Assembly (NCBI GenBank): GCA_016868585.1
Contig: VGGR01000006.1
Span: 32,486-96,485 of the forward strand
Origin: Bacteroidota bacterium
GTDB lineage: Bacteria > Bacteroidota > Bacteroidia > Chitinophagales > Chitinophagaceae
DNA length: 64,000 bases
Direction: 5' to 3'
Of this stretch, positions 1 through 10,730 are shown one piece after another. How positions within the stretch are numbered: the first letter of the stretch is position 1; every line of letters starts with the position of its first letter. Below the pieces are notes generated by a model. It saw nothing but the letters and a program-made list of their open reading frames with translations, ran no database searches and was not told the origin of the DNA. A program made the translations under genes and the position numbers.

Positions 1-360
1 AAGCCTGGCTATCGGTGTCTTTTCAGTGATCCCCACATGCAAAACATCCTTATTGTCAAAATAAAGTTGAGCTGCTCTGATCCATGGGTGTTGTATCAAC
101 CGCTGTTCTACTTTTCTTAATTGGAGTACAGCTAACAGCTCGCCCTTAACACCTGCAGTATATTGTCGTAATAAATTTTCCACTGAATCCTCATTAAGGA
201 ACGAGCCCCCATACTGCCCTTTTATTTCGATCGTGTAATCACGAAACCGGGCTTGATTTCTTCTTCCTATTGCAGCGCCTAATAGTAAGATCATGCCCGT
301 TCCGATCCCTGCCCAGAACAGAATAAATAAAATACGTTGTATGATTTTCTTTAGTTGCAC
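1..360 (-). CDS. ftsQ: Cell division protein FtsQ (3' end beyond window)
   Basis: FtsQ bridges the FtsL-containing complex and the septal synthase in the divisome. The frame is open from a GTG at 358-360 to the left edge, giving 120 residues without a stop. It has a basic start (VQLKKIIQR), one membrane segment at about residues 10-30, then a POTRA-like stretch that ends in an 'ITEKTPIA' strand, the usual FtsQ/DivIB signature. The GTG overlaps the end of murC by 10 bases in another frame, which suggests translational coupling. No ATG lies closer to murC; the next one (residue 23) would destroy the membrane segment. Position after murC matches the usual dcw order. ftsA and ftsZ would be expected further left. 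Confidence 0.85.
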   Translation of the reverse strand, partial: MQLKKIIQRILFILFWAGIGTGMILLLGAAIGRRNQARFRDYTIEIKGQYGGSFLNEDSVENLLRQYTAGVKGELLAVLQLRKVEQRLIQHPWIRAAQLYFDNKDVLHVGITEKTPIARL

Positions 361-1784
361 GATGTATTTAACAGTTGGCACAGTGAGGGTAACAATTGAT
401 CAATATCCCCCGCTCCGGCAGTTATATAAATTCTTTTTTGTTTTTCGTTCATCCTCAAATCATTTGCCACCCATGTTGCCACCTGTTCTTTAGGAAGAAG
501 GGATACAGTTGCTTTCTTGATATGGGAGGCTATTAATTCACTACATACACCTTCCATTGGAGTTTCCCTTGCTGGATAGATGGGCAATAAAACAACCTGG
601 TCGGCTGTATCCAATGCAGCGCCAAAGTCCGCGGCCAGGTCACGGGTACGAGAGTACAGATGGGGTTGAAAAAAGATAGTACACGAGATGCTTCCATGAA
701 GTGAACGAACGCCTTCTAATAAAGCGGCTAACTCAGCAGGATGATGCGCATAATCATCGATCAATACTACTTGATCACTTTGCCAAATCAACTCGAAACG
801 TCGTTGCACTCCCTTGAAATTAGCAATAGCCATTTTGACTTTTTCTTCTTCAATTCCCAACAACCATGCCATTGAAATAGCAGCTATGGCATTTTCAACA
901 TTATGCAATCCCCCCATGTGTAATTGAAATCCTGTTAATAAGTCTCCAGCCACCACAACATCAAATTGATAAGCGCCGTTTTGTACCGTTAATCCAACCG
1001 ATCTGCAATCAGCTGTTCCATCTTGCAGGTGGTAACTTAATTGTTGAGTAGCTGCTAACGAAGCGGCTCGGCTTAGTCCTTTTTTATATAGCAATACTCC
1101 CTGCGGTGCAATTAATTTACTAAAAGAAATAAACGCCTCTTCCATCATTTCCGGCGTTCCATAAATATCCAAGTGATCGGGATCCATTGCGGTGATCAAC
1201 GCAATATGCGGGCGTAGTTTCAAAAAACTTCTATCATATTCATCGGCCTCTACTACGCAACAATTGGTGGCGCTGCCCCAATAGTTTGTCCCATAATTAC
1301 TGGCGATGCCACCCAAAAACGCATTGCATCCCATCCCACTTTGCCTGAGAATATGAGCTACCAGTGTACTGGTAGTAGTTTTCCCATGCGTTCCCGCAAT
1401 ACAGATATTCAAAGAACCGTCCGTAATTCGTTGCAACAGATCACTTCTCTTGTAGAGTGCGTAGCCGTTATTCCTATACCAATTCAATTCAAGATGATCT
1501 GCGGGAATAGCAGGTGTGTACACCACTAGATCAGCAGTACCAGACAACTGGTCTATACTGTCTTCATAATGTATGGGTATGCCCGCTCCTTCCAACTGCA
1601 TCGTAAGCTCCGTGCGTGTTTTATCATATCCTGTTACCGCTATTCCTTTTTCCAGAAAAAAGCGAGCTAACGCACTCATGCCAATACCGCCAATTCCAAT
1701 AAAGCACACCTCTTTGATACCGACTACCCCTTCAAAAGGTCGGGTCAATAAACGAGTATCAAGTAGCGGTTTTCTCATATCCAT
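351..1784 (-). CDS. murC: UDP-N-acetylmuramate--L-alanine ligase MurC
   Basis: MurC adds L-alanine to UDP-MurNAc using ATP in the cytoplasm, the first step of stem-peptide assembly. The 477-residue protein has the N-terminal nucleotide-binding glycine motif GIGGIG (residues 30-35), the Mur-ligase ATP loop GTHGKTTT (131-138), a central segment with EADEYDRSF and a C-terminal Mur ligase domain with DDYAHHP. The start is ambiguous: ATG at 1784 overlaps murG by 10 bases, while the third codon, ATG at 1778, would give the common 4-base ATGA overlap. Either way there are about 25 residues before the Rossmann strand, slightly longer than usual. No ddl gene separates it from ftsQ. Confidence 0.96.
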   Translation of the reverse strand: MDMRKPLLDTRLLTRPFEGVVGIKEVCFIGIGGIGMSALARFFLEKGIAVTGYDKTRTELTMQLEGAGIPIHYEDSIDQLSGTADLVVYTPAIPADHLELNWYRNNGYALYKRSDLLQRITDGSLNICIAGTHGKTTTSTLVAHILRQSGMGCNAFLGGIASNYGTNYWGSATNCCVVEADEYDRSFLKLRPHIALITAMDPDHLDIYGTPEMMEEAFISFSKLIAPQGVLLYKKGLSRAASLAATQQLSYHLQDGTADCRSVGLTVQNGAYQFDVVVAGDLLTGFQLHMGGLHNVENAIAAISMAWLLGIEEEKVKMAIANFKGVQRRFELIWQSDQVVLIDDYAHHPAELAALLEGVRSLHGSISCTIFFQPHLYSRTRDLAADFGAALDTADQVVLLPIYPARETPMEGVCSELIASHIKKATVSLLPKEQVATWVANDLRMNEKQKRIYITAGAGDIDQLLPSLCQLLNTSCN

Positions 1785-2863
1785 TTCATGATTTCAGTGG
1801 CAATCCGTTGATCAGCATCCCTTACCCCAAATGTTTTTATTTGCGTTTGCATCTGCAGTAGTTTGGTTTTGTCCATTATCAAATCAAGTACCACAGCTAT
1901 TAGTTTTTGTTGCGCCTCCCCATCGGTAACCAATAATGCAGCTTGTTGCTCAACCAATTGTTTAGCGTTTGCTGTCTGGTGGTCCTCCGCAGCCAAGGGA
2001 AAGGGCACAAAGACCACAGGCTTTTCCGCCACAGCTAATTCGGCAACGGTTAATGCACCTGCCCGCGCAACAACCAAATCCGCAGCGGCATAGGCATATT
2101 CCATTTCATTGATAAATGGTGCAACCCAAACTCCTTGGTAGCGTTGTATCAGTTGCCTTAAGCGCAACTCTTCATTTTTTCCAGTTTGCCAAATCAATTG
2201 AACACCAGCTTTCACTAATCGATCAAGTCCATGCTCAATCGCCAAGTTGATTGAGTGAGCGCCCAAACTACCTCCTACTACAAACAAAGTGGGGCCTGCA
2301 GGATCCAACCCAAAATGCAAACGACCAGCTTCTGCCGGCACGATTGACTGCACAATAGAAGTGCGAACCGGATTTCCTGTAAAACAAACCGTTGCCTGAG
2401 CAAAGAATTTTTCCAATCCTTTCACTCCTGCAAAGACCGTTGTTGCTTTTTTAGCTAACAGTTGATTAGTTCGGCCTGCAAAGGAATTAGCCTCATGCAA
2501 AAAATTAGGAATTCCAATGGCCTGAGCATAGCGTAAAACGGGAAAACTAGCATACCCTCCAACTCCTAGCACGGCATGCGGACGAAACTGCTTAAATAGT
2601 TGTCGAACCTGCCAAAAGCTTTTCAACAGTTTCCAGAGCAACCCAATATTCTTGAGTAATGAACTTCTGTTAAATCCAGCAATGTCCAATCCCACGATGG
2701 TATAACCAGCTTGCGGAATTTTCTCCATCTCCATTTTCCCTTTTGCCCCCACAAAAAGCAACTCCAGCGAGGAATCCATTTTTTTTAGGGCACCAGCAAT
2801 CGCTAATGCCGGAAAAATATGTCCGCCTGTTCCACCTCCTGCTATGATCAAACGTCTACTCAT
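1775..2863 (-). CDS. murG: UDP-GlcNAc--lipid I GlcNAc transferase MurG
   Basis: MurG is the membrane-associated glycosyltransferase that turns lipid I into lipid II by transferring GlcNAc. The 362 residues show the N-terminal GGGTGGH loop with FPALAIA, a GGSLGAHSIN loop at the start of the second half, and the UDP-GlcNAc-binding region with ARAGALTVAEL and PFPLAAEDHQ. Length and domain order are those of the GT28 family. Its ATG overlaps the ftsW stop by 4 bases (ATGA), and its own end overlaps murC, so the three genes are probably translated in a coupled way. FtsW, next to it, acts at the membrane step that uses lipid II. Confidence 0.97.
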   Translation of the reverse strand: MSRRLIIAGGGTGGHIFPALAIAGALKKMDSSLELLFVGAKGKMEMEKIPQAGYTIVGLDIAGFNRSSLLKNIGLLWKLLKSFWQVRQLFKQFRPHAVLGVGGYASFPVLRYAQAIGIPNFLHEANSFAGRTNQLLAKKATTVFAGVKGLEKFFAQATVCFTGNPVRTSIVQSIVPAEAGRLHFGLDPAGPTLFVVGGSLGAHSINLAIEHGLDRLVKAGVQLIWQTGKNEELRLRQLIQRYQGVWVAPFINEMEYAYAAADLVVARAGALTVAELAVAEKPVVFVPFPLAAEDHQTANAKQLVEQQAALLVTDGEAQQKLIAVVLDLIMDKTKLLQMQTQIKTFGVRDADQRIATEIMKWI

Positions 2864-4140
2864 GCACCTACGCTGTTTGCTTGTTCTTCTTTATTTTTTC
2901 CTTCCAACTGTTCCACATTTCGCGCCACACTCAAAATGATGCCAATGGCCAAACAAGTAAAAATGAAACTACTCCCTCCCATACTCACCAGAGGAAGCGT
3001 TATTCCCGTAACCGGAAATAAATTGACCGTAACCGCCATATTGGCAAGCGCCTGTATTACCAGTGTAAAACTTAGTCCAAGTGCCAGAAAAGCGCCGAAT
3101 GCAAATGGACATCGCTTGAATATGCGAATACATCTATACAAAAACACCAGGTAAATAAATACCATGAATGCCCCACCTATCAACCCATATTCCTCAATGA
3201 TTATAGCATAGATAAAATCATTGTACGCTTGCGGTAGAAAGTCTCTTGTTGTACTGTTTCCGGGGCCAACACCTAATAACCCCCCTTTGGAAACTGCAAT
3301 TTTTGCCTGATTTACCTGATAAGCGTCTGTATTAATATCCTCACTACCGTAAATAAAACTTTCCACGCGATTAATCCAGGTATCCACCCTTCGCGTTAAG
3401 GCTCCATCCTCTTTTTTTACAGGCATGACCATTTCCTCGGTCTCACCTTGTTGATGTTGATAAACGGCCGCACCGATCAACATCAAGATCGGGATCATGG
3501 CTAGTCCGATAGTCAACAAAAGATGTTTTGTATTAGCTCGTCCAATAAATAAAAGCAACAAGCAACTAGCCCCTAATAATAAGGCCGTGGATAAATTAGC
3601 AGGAGCTATCAATAAACAAGTAACAGCAACCGGCCAAATAACCATAAGGTATCCTTGCCGAAAATCCTTGATCATGCCCTGTCGCCTACTGAGTAAACGA
3701 GCCAGATACATAAAGAGGGCTAGTTTCGCAAAATCAGAGGTTTGAACGGTCATATTGATCAATGGCAATCGTATCCATCGACTTCCCTCATTCATTTTGA
3801 CCCCAAAAAATAAAGTATAGATTAATAAGGGTATAGTCAGAAGGAACACAAAGCGTGCTGCTTTAGAATAAAAAGTATAATTAACTAAGTGCGCAAAATA
3901 AATAACCAATAAGCCACCCAGAATAAATGCTACTTGCTTAAAAAGATAGACTTCTGTGTTCCCTTTATAGAATTTATAGGCTAAGGATCCGGTTGCACTG
4001 TATACGGCCAACAAAGAAACTAAGGTCAACACCACCACCAAGGCCCAGATTACTTTATCTCCCCGTGTTTTTTGTAGTAACCGGTCTGTAGTAAAACTGT
4101 TCCTGAGTTCACCAAGTCGTATGTCCTTTGCTGCTTCCAT
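2860..4140 (-). CDS. ftsW: Septal peptidoglycan glycosyltransferase FtsW (SEDS family)
   Basis: FtsW polymerises lipid II into glycan strands at the septum together with the transpeptidase FtsI. The 426-residue protein is very hydrophobic with about ten membrane segments. It carries the conserved SEDS stretch 'GVGPGNSTTRDFLPQAYNDF' followed by IIIEEYGLIGG, and a C-terminal 'FPVTGITLPLVSMGGSS' type motif. The long extracytoplasmic loop between these segments is rich in charged residues. It starts 2 bases after murD ends and overlaps murG by 4 bases. The close relative RodA is the alternative, but the position between murD and murG fits FtsW. Confidence 0.94.
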   Translation of the reverse strand: MEAAKDIRLGELRNSFTTDRLLQKTRGDKVIWALVVVLTLVSLLAVYSATGSLAYKFYKGNTEVYLFKQVAFILGGLLVIYFAHLVNYTFYSKAARFVFLLTIPLLIYTLFFGVKMNEGSRWIRLPLINMTVQTSDFAKLALFMYLARLLSRRQGMIKDFRQGYLMVIWPVAVTCLLIAPANLSTALLLGASCLLLLFIGRANTKHLLLTIGLAMIPILMLIGAAVYQHQQGETEEMVMPVKKEDGALTRRVDTWINRVESFIYGSEDINTDAYQVNQAKIAVSKGGLLGVGPGNSTTRDFLPQAYNDFIYAIIIEEYGLIGGAFMVFIYLVFLYRCIRIFKRCPFAFGAFLALGLSFTLVIQALANMAVTVNLFPVTGITLPLVSMGGSSFIFTCLAIGIILSVARNVEQLEGKNKEEQANSVGA

Positions 4141-4142
4141 TA

Positions 4143-5477
4143 TTATAAATCGCGAACTGCATTTTTAAATTGTTGACCCCGATCTTCGTAGTTTTTGAAA
4201 AGATCAAAACTGGCACAGGCGGGGCTTAACAGCACCGTATCCCCTTTTGCAGCTAATCGAAAAGCCAACTGCACCGCTTCTACTGCATCCTGCGTATCGA
4301 TTAAAACAGGCACTACTCCCGCAAATGCTTCATGAATTTTTTTAGTGTCGACTCCTAAACAAATTATGGCTTTCACTTTTTCTTTCACCCCCTCAACCAA
4401 CAATGAATAATCATTCCCTTTATCAACACCTCCTAATATCAAAACAGTTGGACGCGTCATACTCTCAAGCGCATACCAGGTTGAATTGATATTAGTCGCT
4501 TTACTGTCGTTGATAAATTCTATACCCCGTACCATAGCCACATGCTCCATTCGGTGTTCAAGCTGTTCAAAATGTTGAACGGCATCACGGATCTTGTCTT
4601 TTCGAATGGTCAATGTTGTAGCGGCAACACAAGCGGCCATCGTATTGTACTGATTATGTTTGCCCTTGAGTGCAAAATCAAAGACACTCATTGACATCAC
4701 TTCATTACCTGTGCGCACGTACATGTCTCCATCTTTAATAAACCCTCCGTTTGGTACTTCTTTTTTCATGCTAATGGGTAGTTGTGTTGATTGAATAAAA
4801 AAATCATTTATATGGCTTTCAGTGACCGCATCATCGGCACAATAGATAAAATAATCCTCCGGCCTTTGATTGCTAGTTATCCGAAACTTGCTTTTGATAT
4901 AGTTCAGAAAAACATATTCGTAGCGGTCCAAGTGATCTTCCGTGATATTAGTAAGGATGGCGATGTTGGGCCTGAATGTTTGTATATCATCCAACTGAAA
5001 GCTGCTAACCTCTAACACATAGAGCGGGCGAGGATCCAGTGCCACTTGTCGGGCAAAAGAATACCCGATATTACCTGCCAATGCCACATCAAGCCCTCCT
5101 CTCTTGCATAATTGATAGACCAACGAAGCCGTAGTGGTCTTGCCATTGCTACCGGTGATAGCAATAACTCGACTATCTCCTTTGTGACGATAGGCAAACT
5201 CCACTTCACTGATTACGGGTATCCCCTGCGCACGGATCGCTTTCATGATTACAGCATTCTCGGGTATACCCGGACTCTTAACTACTTCATCGGCAGTCAA
5301 GATTTTATCCAGGCTGTGTACTCCTTCCTCAAAAGGAATTGCTGCATCCTTAAGCTCCTTACGATAGTTTTCCTTCAAAGAACTTCTGTCCGACAAAAAC
5401 ACATCATAACACTTCTGCTTTGCTAACAGCGCAGCACCTACTCCGCTTTCTCCTCCTCCGACAATGACCTGTTTCAT
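4143..5477 (-). CDS. murD: UDP-MurNAc-L-alanine--D-glutamate ligase MurD
   Basis: MurD adds D-glutamate to UDP-MurNAc-L-Ala. The protein has an N-terminal Rossmann-like segment ([16 protein letters not shown]), the ATP loop GSNGKTTT and a C-terminal domain with [10 protein letters not shown] and [10 protein letters not shown], all typical of MurD. The open frame extends upstream to 5531, but that extension lies inside mraY and adds residues without similarity. I start at the ATG at 5475-5477, which overlaps the mraY stop by 4 bases (ATGA) and begins directly with the first beta strand, giving 444 residues, the usual family length. It forms a tight block with mraY and ftsW. Confidence 0.96.
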   Translation of the reverse strand: MKQVIVGGGESGVGAALLAKQKCYDVFLSDRSSLKENYRKELKDAAIPFEEGVHSLDKILTADEVVKSPGIPENAVIMKAIRAQGIPVISEVEFAYRHKGDSRVIAITGSNGKTTTASLVYQLCKRGGLDVALAGNIGYSFARQVALDPRPLYVLEVSSFQLDDIQTFRPNIAILTNITEDHLDRYEYVFLNYIKSKFRITSNQRPEDYFIYCADDAVTESHINDFFIQSTQLPISMKKEVPNGGFIKDGDMYVRTGNEVMSMSVFDFALKGKHNQYNTMAACVAATTLTIRKDKIRDAVQHFEQLEHRMEHVAMVRGIEFINDSKATNINSTWYALESMTRPTVLILGGVDKGNDYSLLVEGVKEKVKAIICLGVDTKKIHEAFAGVVPVLIDTQDAVEAVQLAFRLAAKGDTVLLSPACASFDLFKNYEDRGQQFKNAVRDL

Positions 5478-6751
5478 CGCAACTTTAATGTTACAATACT
5501 CAATACCACCAGCAATACGGTAACGATCCAAAAGCGAGTAACAATTTTCACTTCATGAAAACCCTGCACTTGATAATGATGATGCAGCGGTGCCTTGAAA
5601 AAAATACGTCTGCCTTCTCCGTATTTACGTTTAGTATACTTGAAATAGCCTACTTGCAAAATGACACTCAGCGATTCCACCAGGAATACGCCGCAGAAAA
5701 TTGGAATCAACAATTCCTTATGCACGATAATAGAAAGCGAGGCAATAATGCCCCCCAGCATCAAACTACCCGTATCACCCATAAATAATTGTGCAGGAAA
5801 AGAATTGTACCATAGAAATCCAACACAGGCCCCAATCATGGCAGCTATGTACACAGAGAGTTCACCCAGATTGGGGATATACATGATGTTCAGGTAATCC
5901 GCAAAGACCAGATTACCACTTGCATAAGCAAAAATTCCCAGTAAAACGCCAATAAGTGCGACCGTGCCGGTTGCAAGCCCATCTAACCCATCGGTGAGGT
6001 TGGCGCCATTAGAAACTGCCGTGATGATAAATATCACTATCAATAAATACAGCAACCACGTATACGCTCTCCAAGAAGCTGGTAAGAGTTTTGTATAATT
6101 GAATTCGTGATTTTTTACAAATGGTATAGTGGTGATCGGTGTTTTAGTTTCTACATAATAATGCGTTTTACCATTGAATGTTTTGGCAAATACGGTTGAA
6201 TCAGCAGCGGGATGTTTACCGCGATACTCTCTCCAGATCACTGTTTCCGCATTAAAATAAAGCGTGGCCCCCACGGTAAGTCCTAGCCCAACTTGACCAA
6301 GTATTTTAACCCAACCAGCTAACCCATCTGTATTTGACTTTTTGTACTCTTCTCCCTTTTCCTGCATTAAACGCTTACTTCTCAACTTCAGGTAATCATC
6401 GATAAACCCAATACCACCCATCCAAATAGTACTTACAATCATTAATTGCACATACACTTTTGTCAAATCAGCAAGTAATAAGGTGGGAATTAATATAGCC
6501 AGGATGATGATGATACCTCCCATGGTAGGCGTCCCCTTTTTACTGGCCTGACCTGCCAACCCCTCCTCGCGAATACTTTCTCCAATTTGGTGACGCTGTA
6601 AAAAGAGAATAAGTTTCTTGCCATATACCAGCGTAATAAAAAGAGAAAGTAAAATGGCCAGCGCCGTGCGAAACGTGATAAAATCAAAGACACGACTTCC
6701 CGGAAATCGAATTCCTTCTTCATTTAGCCAATCAAACAGATGATAGAGCAT
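5474..6751 (-). CDS. mraY: Phospho-N-acetylmuramoyl-pentapeptide transferase MraY
   Basis: MraY is the integral membrane enzyme that transfers phospho-MurNAc-pentapeptide to undecaprenyl phosphate, making lipid I. The 425 residues contain the family motifs [34 protein letters not shown] and the histidine motif APLHHHYQ. It is longer than the roughly 360 residues of enterobacterial MraY because of an inserted hydrophilic loop of about 60 residues in the middle (from '[18 protein letters not shown]' through '[10 protein letters not shown]'), a feature I know from Bacteroidota homologues. It follows murE directly; murF, which lies between these genes in enterobacteria, is absent. Confidence 0.97.
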   Translation of the reverse strand: MLYHLFDWLNEEGIRFPGSRVFDFITFRTALAILLSLFITLVYGKKLILFLQRHQIGESIREEGLAGQASKKGTPTMGGIIIILAILIPTLLLADLTKVYVQLMIVSTIWMGGIGFIDDYLKLRSKRLMQEKGEEYKKSNTDGLAGWVKILGQVGLGLTVGATLYFNAETVIWREYRGKHPAADSTVFAKTFNGKTHYYVETKTPITTIPFVKNHEFNYTKLLPASWRAYTWLLYLLIVIFIITAVSNGANLTDGLDGLATGTVALIGVLLGIFAYASGNLVFADYLNIMYIPNLGELSVYIAAMIGACVGFLWYNSFPAQLFMGDTGSLMLGGIIASLSIIVHKELLIPIFCGVFLVESLSVILQVGYFKYTKRKYGEGRRIFFKAPLHHHYQVQGFHEVKIVTRFWIVTVLLVVLSIVTLKLR

Positions 6752-6761
6752 ATTGCTTCTT

Positions 6762-8228
6762 TTACTTGCTTAGTTTATTAATCCAGTTTCGAACCGTTTC
6801 CCGATCATCAAAATATTCCCTGACCCCCTTTACTTCCTGATAGGTCTCATGTCCTTTACCAGCAACCAAAATGATATCCTGCTGGCGGGATAAGACCAAA
6901 GCTGTTTTAATCGCTTCTCCCCTATTTAAAATGGGGATATACTTTTTTCGATCTGCAGCAGGAATGCCTAGTTCCATATCCCCTAAAATGGCCGCAGGAT
7001 CTTCACTGCGTGGATTATCGCTTGTAAAAATCACTCGATCGCTATGCGCGCAAACCACAGCAGCCATTAAGGGTCGCTTGGTTTTATCCCGATCTCCTCC
7101 ACAACCTGTAACCGTAGTAATGAGCTGATTCGGTTTTCTGAATTGTTTGATAGTGCTCAATACATTCAATAAAGCATCTGGCGTATGAGCATAATCAACT
7201 ATGACCATTATGTTTTCTATAGGTGAAGCCATACATTCAAACCGTCCTGGTGCACCCATCAACTCGCTTAACGTGGTTAACGCAGCTGTTTTTTCTAAAC
7301 CAAGTGCAAGTGCTGCAGCATAAACGGCTAACAGATTATAGGCATTGAAACTGCCTATTAATCGAAAATGAACTTGTACATTGTCAATGTCCAGTTGTAA
7401 TCCAGTCAGGCTATTCTCCAAGATCTTGCCTTTGTGATGGGCCATTGTTTTTAACGCATAGTAAATTTTTTTAGCCGGTGTGTCCTGGAGCATTATCTTG
7501 CCACGCTTGTCATCTGCGTTACTTACGGCAAAAGCCTGAGCACTCAAGTGATCAAAGAATGATTTCTTGACCTCTACGTAAGCTTCGAAGGTTTGATGGT
7601 AATCCAAATGATCATGGGTTATATTACTAAATACACCCCCGGCAAATAGTAAACCAGCAATTCTGTGTTGATGAATAGCGTGAGAGCTAACTTCCATGAA
7701 CACATGTGTACATCCTGCTTGCTTCATTTCACTGAGTAATGCTTGCAGCGCAATTGGATCAGGTGTAGTATGCGTGGAGGCAATGCTAACTTTTCCAATT
7801 CTATTCTCGACCGTACTGATCAAACCACAGGTATATCCTCGACTTGTAAAAAGTTTGTATAGCAAGGTGGCTATAGTTGTTTTTCCGTTGGTTCCCGTTA
7901 CGCCAATCACTTTCATAAACGTGCTGGGTTCTCCGAAAAAACAGGCGGCTAATTTTCCGGCTATTATTGCCGTGTTGTCCACCTGCACCCAAGCTGTCGT
8001 TGATACAACATTGGGCTTTTCTTCACACAATACGGCAATGGCGCCCGCTTCAATTGCTTTTTCAATGAACGCATGTCCGTCCAGTCGTGTTCCTCGAACG
8101 GCTATGAATAATGTCCCCCCTTTCACTTGTCGCGAATCCGTAGTGATCGAACGGATAATGATATCCGTCGATCCCTGCACTGCTATAGTGCTGATCCCCT
8201 GCAACAATTGGTTCAGTTTCATGTTCAT
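6762..8228 (-). CDS. murE: UDP-MurNAc-L-Ala-D-Glu--meso-diaminopimelate ligase MurE
   Basis: MurE adds the third residue of the stem peptide. The 488-residue sequence shows the N-terminal UDP-binding domain, the ATP loop [16 protein letters not shown] and a C-terminal domain with the motif DNPR ('[10 protein letters not shown]'). DNPR is the known determinant for meso-diaminopimelate; lysine-adding enzymes differ there, so the wall is predicted to contain meso-DAP. Two in-frame ATGs (8228 and 8222) are equally plausible starts. The gene lies 7 bases after ftsI and 10 bases before mraY. Confidence 0.96.
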   Translation of the reverse strand: MNMKLNQLLQGISTIAVQGSTDIIIRSITTDSRQVKGGTLFIAVRGTRLDGHAFIEKAIEAGAIAVLCEEKPNVVSTTAWVQVDNTAIIAGKLAACFFGEPSTFMKVIGVTGTNGKTTIATLLYKLFTSRGYTCGLISTVENRIGKVSIASTHTTPDPIALQALLSEMKQAGCTHVFMEVSSHAIHQHRIAGLLFAGGVFSNITHDHLDYHQTFEAYVEVKKSFFDHLSAQAFAVSNADDKRGKIMLQDTPAKKIYYALKTMAHHKGKILENSLTGLQLDIDNVQVHFRLIGSFNAYNLLAVYAAALALGLEKTAALTTLSELMGAPGRFECMASPIENIMVIVDYAHTPDALLNVLSTIKQFRKPNQLITTVTGCGGDRDKTKRPLMAAVVCAHSDRVIFTSDNPRSEDPAAILGDMELGIPAADRKKYIPILNRGEAIKTALVLSRQQDIILVAGKGHETYQEVKGVREYFDDRETVRNWINKLSK

Positions 8229-8235
8229 TTTACTT

Positions 8236-10368
8236 TCAACTTAATTCCAGCACTATTTGTAAGGGCCTGTCTACGGCAGTCCCTGGCGGAATAGACTGTG
8301 TCCTTATTTTTCCTTTCCCGATCACCGATACACGCACACCCATGTTCTCCAATAAGAACAAGGCATCTCGTAATGCCATGCCTTTTACATTCGGCATCAC
8401 CTTATTTCGTATAGGTTGTGCCTTTACTACGGATCTGCCATTTTCTGCATAAGCCCTGCCCCAATCCTGCTGTTGTATGGAATCAGTGTATCCCATGGAA
8501 AGCGTACGATAAATTTTTTGAATATCAGGAGCGTACCCGGCATAATAATAAATGGAACTATCCCGTTTTGTTTCAACTTTAGAAGCATCTTTTCTTTCTA
8601 CATATAGTGCATATGACTTCAGTGCAATTTCTCGGAATACAGGCGCCGCAACAGTTGCTCCGTAGCGAGAAGCAGCAAAGGGTTTAGTGCGAACCACCAC
8701 AATGCATGAATATTGAGGCCGATCTGCAGGGAAATATCCTACAAAGGAGGCTTGATATACACGGTCCTTATATTTTATTGGCCCATCTGCTACCAATGCA
8801 GTACCTGTTTTACCAGCTACTGAAAAAGGCATTCCTTCAAATGCACGTCGTGCAGTTCCTTCCATAGTCACAGATTCCATTGAAGCTCGCGCGGCAGTTA
8901 GCACATCAGGTCTGCAAAGTTGACTTTCCAAAATAGTAGGAGTATGCTCTTTCAAAACAATTCCCCCTTGCTGAATACGACTCACCAAATAAGGCTTCAT
9001 CATTGTTCCTTCGTTAGCTACTGCGTTATATAAAGTGAGTGTATGTAAGGGGCTTACCTGAAGGGCATAACCAAAACTCATCCACAACATATTGCCCAAT
9101 GAGCTGCCTTTTTCATTTAGTGGTGCCATTCGAGGACGAGTCACATCATTCAAGTCAATAGAAGAGCGAGTATCCAGTTGATAGCGATGTAAGTACTCTT
9201 TTAACTCTGTTGGATTTTTCCCAAAAGCTTTCAACGCCAACTTGCTCATGCCAATGTTTGAACTATGAGAAAAACATTCTTGCACGCTTAAAAAGGGTTT
9301 CGGAGAACGCTCTGCGTCATAGACAAGTTTAGGGCCCACCATGGCTTTTCCCGCATTTCCAATTTCCACCTGGTCTGAAATTTTGCTGCTACCCTTTTCC
9401 AAAACAGCTAACAAAGTGGCCAACTTAATAGTAGAGCCCGGCTCGGTATTTCGTAAGGCATAATTGTCATCCTCCCAATAACTGCCATCCGAACGGCGGC
9501 CTAAGTTGGCAATAGACTTGATCTTACCGGTAGCGGTCTCCATAACAATGGCTGTTCCGTACAACGCTTCGCTTTGCAACATCATCCGCATCAATGCTGT
9601 TTCTGTTATTTCCTGCAAGCGCAAATCCAATGTGGTATAAACGTCTTTACCATGTTCGGGTTCTGTTTCATAGCCAGCAATAGGAATGGCCGCTCCGCCT
9701 GCCACAAATCGAACCAACTTTTGCCCCTCTCTTCCACTAAGAATGGTATCAAAGCTTTTTTCTATGCCTACATTTTGCTTTTTCACTTTTCCATCACTGG
9801 TCAGGTATTCTCTTGAAAGGCCAATGGTGCGTCCAGCTAAAAGTCCAAATGGAACCAAGCGCTTGCTGTTTGTCTCCACGATCACTCCACTCCGGTTAGG
9901 CCCTAAACGAACCAAGGGCAACTCTCTGAATAATTTATATTGAGCAAAGCTGAGCTTCTTTTTGAGCGGGTAGTACCTGGATTTCTTTTCCCATGCTTTA
10001 ACAATATCCTTTCGATAGGTAGCAGCAGATTTATCCTTAAATAAACCCGCTAATGCAAGTGCGAAGGAATCAATATTCTCTTTGAAACGTTTTCCCTTTT
10101 TCTCTCTCAAGCCATCTGCGCGGAGATCTAAATAGATATCAAAAGTGGGAATAGAAGTGCTGAGAAACTGTCCATCCTCACTATAGATGGTTCCCCGCTG
10201 TGCGTCGAGCGTAACAAAGCGCTGGTGAAGACTGTCACTCATCTTGCGCCAATAAGCGCCCTCAAATCGCTGAATATAAAATGCCCTGCCCATCACCAAC
10301 CCTCCTAATAGTGTTAGTCCGATGAATGAGAGATACACTCTCCACAATATGTCCCGTTTTACTTCCAT
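8236..10368 (-). CDS. ftsI: Septal transpeptidase FtsI/PBP3 with C-terminal PASTA domain
   Basis: This class B penicillin-binding protein crosslinks septal peptidoglycan. After a short cytoplasmic tail and one membrane anchor (about residues 10-30) comes a dimerisation domain and then the transpeptidase domain with all three catalytic motifs: STIK in 'NTEPGSTIKLATL', SSN in 'SHSSNIGMSK' and KTGT in 'AGKTGTALVADG'. The last 55 or so residues ('MPNVKGMALRDALFLLENMG' onward) form one PASTA repeat. The 710-residue length is larger than in proteobacteria (about 590) but usual for Bacteroidota. It follows the FtsL-like gene by 5 bases, in keeping with the FtsL-FtsI-FtsW complex. Confidence 0.95.
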   Translation of the reverse strand: MEVKRDILWRVYLSFIGLTLLGGLVMGRAFYIQRFEGAYWRKMSDSLHQRFVTLDAQRGTIYSEDGQFLSTSIPTFDIYLDLRADGLREKKGKRFKENIDSFALALAGLFKDKSAATYRKDIVKAWEKKSRYYPLKKKLSFAQYKLFRELPLVRLGPNRSGVIVETNSKRLVPFGLLAGRTIGLSREYLTSDGKVKKQNVGIEKSFDTILSGREGQKLVRFVAGGAAIPIAGYETEPEHGKDVYTTLDLRLQEITETALMRMMLQSEALYGTAIVMETATGKIKSIANLGRRSDGSYWEDDNYALRNTEPGSTIKLATLLAVLEKGSSKISDQVEIGNAGKAMVGPKLVYDAERSPKPFLSVQECFSHSSNIGMSKLALKAFGKNPTELKEYLHRYQLDTRSSIDLNDVTRPRMAPLNEKGSSLGNMLWMSFGYALQVSPLHTLTLYNAVANEGTMMKPYLVSRIQQGGIVLKEHTPTILESQLCRPDVLTAARASMESVTMEGTARRAFEGMPFSVAGKTGTALVADGPIKYKDRVYQASFVGYFPADRPQYSCIVVVRTKPFAASRYGATVAAPVFREIALKSYALYVERKDASKVETKRDSSIYYYAGYAPDIQKIYRTLSMGYTDSIQQQDWGRAYAENGRSVVKAQPIRNKVMPNVKGMALRDALFLLENMGVRVSVIGKGKIRTQSIPPGTAVDRPLQIVLELS

Positions 10369-10373
10369 TTTTT

Positions 10374-10712
10374 TTATTCAGCTTTTGATTGACTACTGTC
10401 TACCAATATTATTGGAGGCACGATCAATTCCTTCAATCCCAAAGGCTCAACGGCCTTCATTAACTCACTTTGCTTGCTACTTGCAAGCAGTTCACCCTTC
10501 ATTGTTTTGTATTCATAACTCAACTCCTTCACGGCTCGCTCTGTTTTGTTAATATCCCGAATAGTCTTATTAGCATAATGCCCGTTATAGATGTAGCAAA
10601 CAGCCAAGATGGCCAGAAACAATAAAAAAGGAACTTGCTGCACAATGGAATGGTAATTCAGCAAGCGTTTCCAGTTGGGTTTATTGGCGTCTATTTTTTT
10701 TTCTGTTGACAT
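10374..10712 (-). CDS. ftsL: FtsL-like cell division protein
   Basis: A small bitopic membrane protein of 112 residues with a hydrophilic, lysine-rich cytoplasmic N-terminus, a single membrane segment (about residues 28-46, 'VPFLLFLAILAVCYIYNG') and a periplasmic heptad-like coiled coil (NKTIRDINKTERAVKELSYEYKTMKGEL). Sequence similarity of FtsL proteins is weak, so the call rests on topology, size and position between rsmH and ftsI, where ftsL always sits in dcw clusters. In other bacteria FtsL with its partners activates FtsW/FtsI. A DivIC-like protein would look similar, but the position favours FtsL. Confidence 0.82.
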   Translation of the reverse strand: MSTEKKIDANKPNWKRLLNYHSIVQQVPFLLFLAILAVCYIYNGHYANKTIRDINKTERAVKELSYEYKTMKGELLASSKQSELMKAVEPLGLKELIVPPIILVDSSQSKAE

Positions 10713-10730
10713 GTTATGTTTTATCGATAC

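Noticed and set aside
7696..8244. 182-codon antisense frame over murE
   Set aside because: Complement of a conserved Mur ligase; no independent evidence.
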